Of a DNA stretch of 64,000 nt, positions 63,301-64,000 are shown one piece after another (the stretch's first letter is position 1; the number at the start of each line of letters is the position of its first letter). The notes below the pieces were generated by a model. The model was not told where the DNA came from. It made no database searches and saw only the letters and a list, made by a program, of their open reading frames with translations. Location of the stretch: positions 1-64,000 of the forward strand of contig NZ_JAQQTD010000007.1 in NCBI RefSeq assembly GCF_028561755.1, given 5' to 3'. Made by a program: the position numbers and the translations under genes. The stretch comes from Altibacter sp. HG106. GTDB taxonomy: Bacteria > Bacteroidota > Bacteroidia > Flavobacteriales > Flavobacteriaceae.

Positions 63301-64000
63301 AGTTGTTAATTCTAAATTATAGAGCCTTAGGAGAAGGTTTGTTCAACGGACAGGCTACGGTGGCCAATGGAGCATTCGAATTTGAGTTCGTTGTGCCACG
63401 GGACATTCAGATTCCGGTAGGAAACGGTCGTGTTAGCTTATATTCTGTCAAAGAAAACTTTCAAGAAGACCAAACCGGTGTTAACCTTACTATTAATGTA
63501 GGCGGATTAAATGAAGACGCTCCCGAAGACAATGTGGGCCCCACGGTGCGTCTCTTTATGAACGACGAAAGCTTCACCTCGGGAGGGGTAACGAACGATT
63601 CGCCCATTCTCATCGCCAAGCTCGAAGACGAAAATGGGATCAATACCGCTAGTGGCATTGGGCACGATATGATCGCGATACTCGATGGCGATGAGGTAAA
63701 CCCGGTCATTCTGAATGAATATTACCAATCTGATGTGGATGATTTTACCAGAGGCACCGCTTCTTATCAACTTCGAGATCTGGAAGAAGGATTGCATACC
63801 CTCACCTTAAAAGCGTGGGATGTGTACAATAATTCCTCTACTCAAGAAATTCAGTTTGTCGTGGCCGGTGATGACGAATTAAAAATTACGCGTGTGCTCA
63901 ATTACCCCAATCCGTTTGTAAATTACACCGAATTCTGGTTCAATCATAACCGTCCTTTTGAGCCTTTAGAAGTTCAGGTACAGGTGTTTACAGTGACAGG
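60336..64000 (+). CDS. porU: PorU, T9SS C-terminal signal peptidase (C25 gingipain-like), 3' end outside window
   Basis: At least 1,221 residues, cut by the right edge. Start at one of two consecutive ATGs (60336, 60339), then a signal peptide (MRKSLLVVVFFLFLLPIVAQ). Residues about 480-900 are a peptidase C25 domain: YLGHGGEDG carries the catalytic His and TVTCEFSKFD the catalytic Cys, both intact. Beta-rich domains precede and follow. PorU removes the C-terminal signal of cargo at the outer membrane and attaches A-LPS where that occurs. The last visible residues (RVLNYPNPFVNYTEFW) begin a C-terminal Ig-like/sorting-type module. Confidence 0.95.
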   Translation, partial: MMRKSLLVVVFFLFLLPIVAQQRSVTIDWSRLNPSATESATKTSANPSEILTTRESVSQSLHVDEFQLAFYYHWRDNAWVAPNSLQLTNVRYESVTAAERAAVNETLVPTSITASISTSSARDVLHTQLMISPIVRRNGSLQKVVSFDFTVSYGGRSSIGTKMPLSNSVLANGVWFKFRIDKSGVYQLDRSFLERLGMNVGSINPRNLKIYGHGGKPLPLANDLNDQIDLPEVAIKVVGEADNSFDSGDFILFYGEGTQGYVEENDSHLNPYSDETYYYITADGGPGLRVRPMNEPSGAGTPITTFNDALFFEEDEFSPSLVGRQWYGNRFDIESEQSFTFTIPNIVSSVPTNIIIRAAATSESITSMAVSVNGTSLDPLNFGATSQSFLLSIQETTAEVPLGTEEITVDMTYNNSGNPSSVAYLDYIRIETMRALAGVAGQLSFRYNDAATSSGVGEYQIANAAQFSEVWDVTQPASIVVKEHDGSGSLTFKANLGEIREYVAVNPSDYFTPIEIPDARVPNQNLKGSVFNATGGGFQDVDYLIVAPPIFIQPALRLADHHRNHSGLRVKVVTTDKIYQEFSSGKQDISAIRNFVKYIYDNASNAENRIKYVGFFGDTSVDYKNRLPGNNNMVPTYHELIGSSSVQSYMSDDFFGMIDSGEGTMLSNDRLDIAVGRILADNVTLANQMVDKIIGYSSNAAYGNWRNNFVLVSDDVDEVYEYEDIEVTLDALGDQIEAEIPFVNVKKIHSDAFQQETSAGGNRYPAVTEAIENAIDVGSLVMTYLGHGGEDGLAKEFIFTKTIAQELKNTNRYPCIVTVTCEFSKFDNPLRVTAGELTYWNPDGGAITLITTTRSINVSVGVDFNQQLAPFLFGFETPDYPTPAEALRLAKANINAEQRRVAFCVGDPALKLAFPKNKIELTTINGIPIEASTDTLQALSKVRLGGVVTDPAGNVLTDYNGVLEAKVFDKYVDRQTLGNDGVRDPTTNELLILNYRALGEGLFNGQATVANGAFEFEFVVPRDIQIPVGNGRVSLYSVKENFQEDQTGVNLTINVGGLNEDAPEDNVGPTVRLFMNDESFTSGGVTNDSPILIAKLEDENGINTASGIGHDMIAILDGDEVNPVILNEYYQSDVDDFTRGTASYQLRDLEEGLHTLTLKAWDVYNNSSTQEIQFVVAGDDELKITRVLNYPNPFVNYTEFWFNHNRPFEPLEVQVQVFTVT

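Noticed and set aside
1-64000. CRISPR array, transposase, integrase or rRNA operon
   Set aside because: No regularly spaced repeats, terminal inverted repeats with a transposase frame, or rRNA-like sequence were found on either strand.

Overview
The window comes from a marine-type Flavobacteriaceae member (Bacteroidota). The signs are gldJ next to murF and divergent from porU (type IX secretion and gliding genes), secreted proteins with T9SS sorting tails, many lipoproteins, SD-poor starts, several TAnnTTTG -7 boxes, NhaD, and a cry-DASH / FeS photolyase operon. Nothing in the sequence fixes the genus. No rRNA, CRISPR array, integrase, transposase or phage block was seen. Two tRNA genes are present, both tRNA-Val.

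Layout. 1-7.4 kb (minus): five secreted proteins: a DUF1028-MAM lipoprotein cut by the left edge, three paralogues built from a 'head' module plus a C1q/TNF-like beta-sandwich, and a 724-residue relative with two head modules. 7.6-10.7 kb (plus): ACC-deaminase-like PLP enzyme, GH73-LysM lipoprotein, hemL. 10.7-18.8 kb: two small Spy-like exported proteins, an exported alpha-toroid protein, a SIR2-TPR protein, a lipoprotein, a helical-repeat protein and a YiaA/B membrane protein. 18.8-24.4 kb: lysS, thioredoxin-TPR protein, membrane-tethered LuxR regulator, Pmp3-like protein, lipoprotein, lipB. 24.4-29.6 kb: large propeller lipoprotein, rnhB, outer-membrane porin. 29.6-37.4 kb (minus): a tightly packed six-gene operon around an AAA ATPase, mostly without recognisable function. 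37.6-44.8 kb: acyl-CoA dehydrogenase, anmK, glutamate-type dehydrogenase, nhaD, exbB-exbD-tonB. 44.8-50.2 kb: a recent tandem duplication of a T9SS cargo gene, an Asp-box repeat protein and folC. 50.2-51.6 kb: two tRNA-Val loci littered with decayed tRNA pieces. 51.7-57.0 kb: YitT transporter, Dps, and a five-gene photolyase operon including a 47-residue DUF2256 gene. 57-64 kb: murF, gldJ, and porU, which runs off the right edge.

How the genes fit together. PorU (C-terminal signal peptidase of T9SS) and GldJ serve the secretion and gliding machinery whose cargo includes the duplicated genes at 44.8-46.2 kb and the Asp-box protein at 46.5 kb. ExbB/ExbD/TonB energise outer-membrane uptake. The photolyases with Dps fit a light- and oxidation-exposed habitat. 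NhaD fits a saline one.

Most notable observations: (1) the octamer TTCCGAAG / CTTCGGAA occurs at least 47 times in 64 kb, against about 2 expected, in both orientations; (2) the uncharacterised AAA operon at 29.6-37.4 kb; (3) a solitary SIR2-TPR protein with an intact NAD-site signature; (4) a MAM domain inserted inside a beta-sandwich; (5) a duplication that copied the end of tonB; (6) decayed tRNA-Val copies, including a 79-bp insert flanked by 12-bp repeats of the tRNA 5' end.
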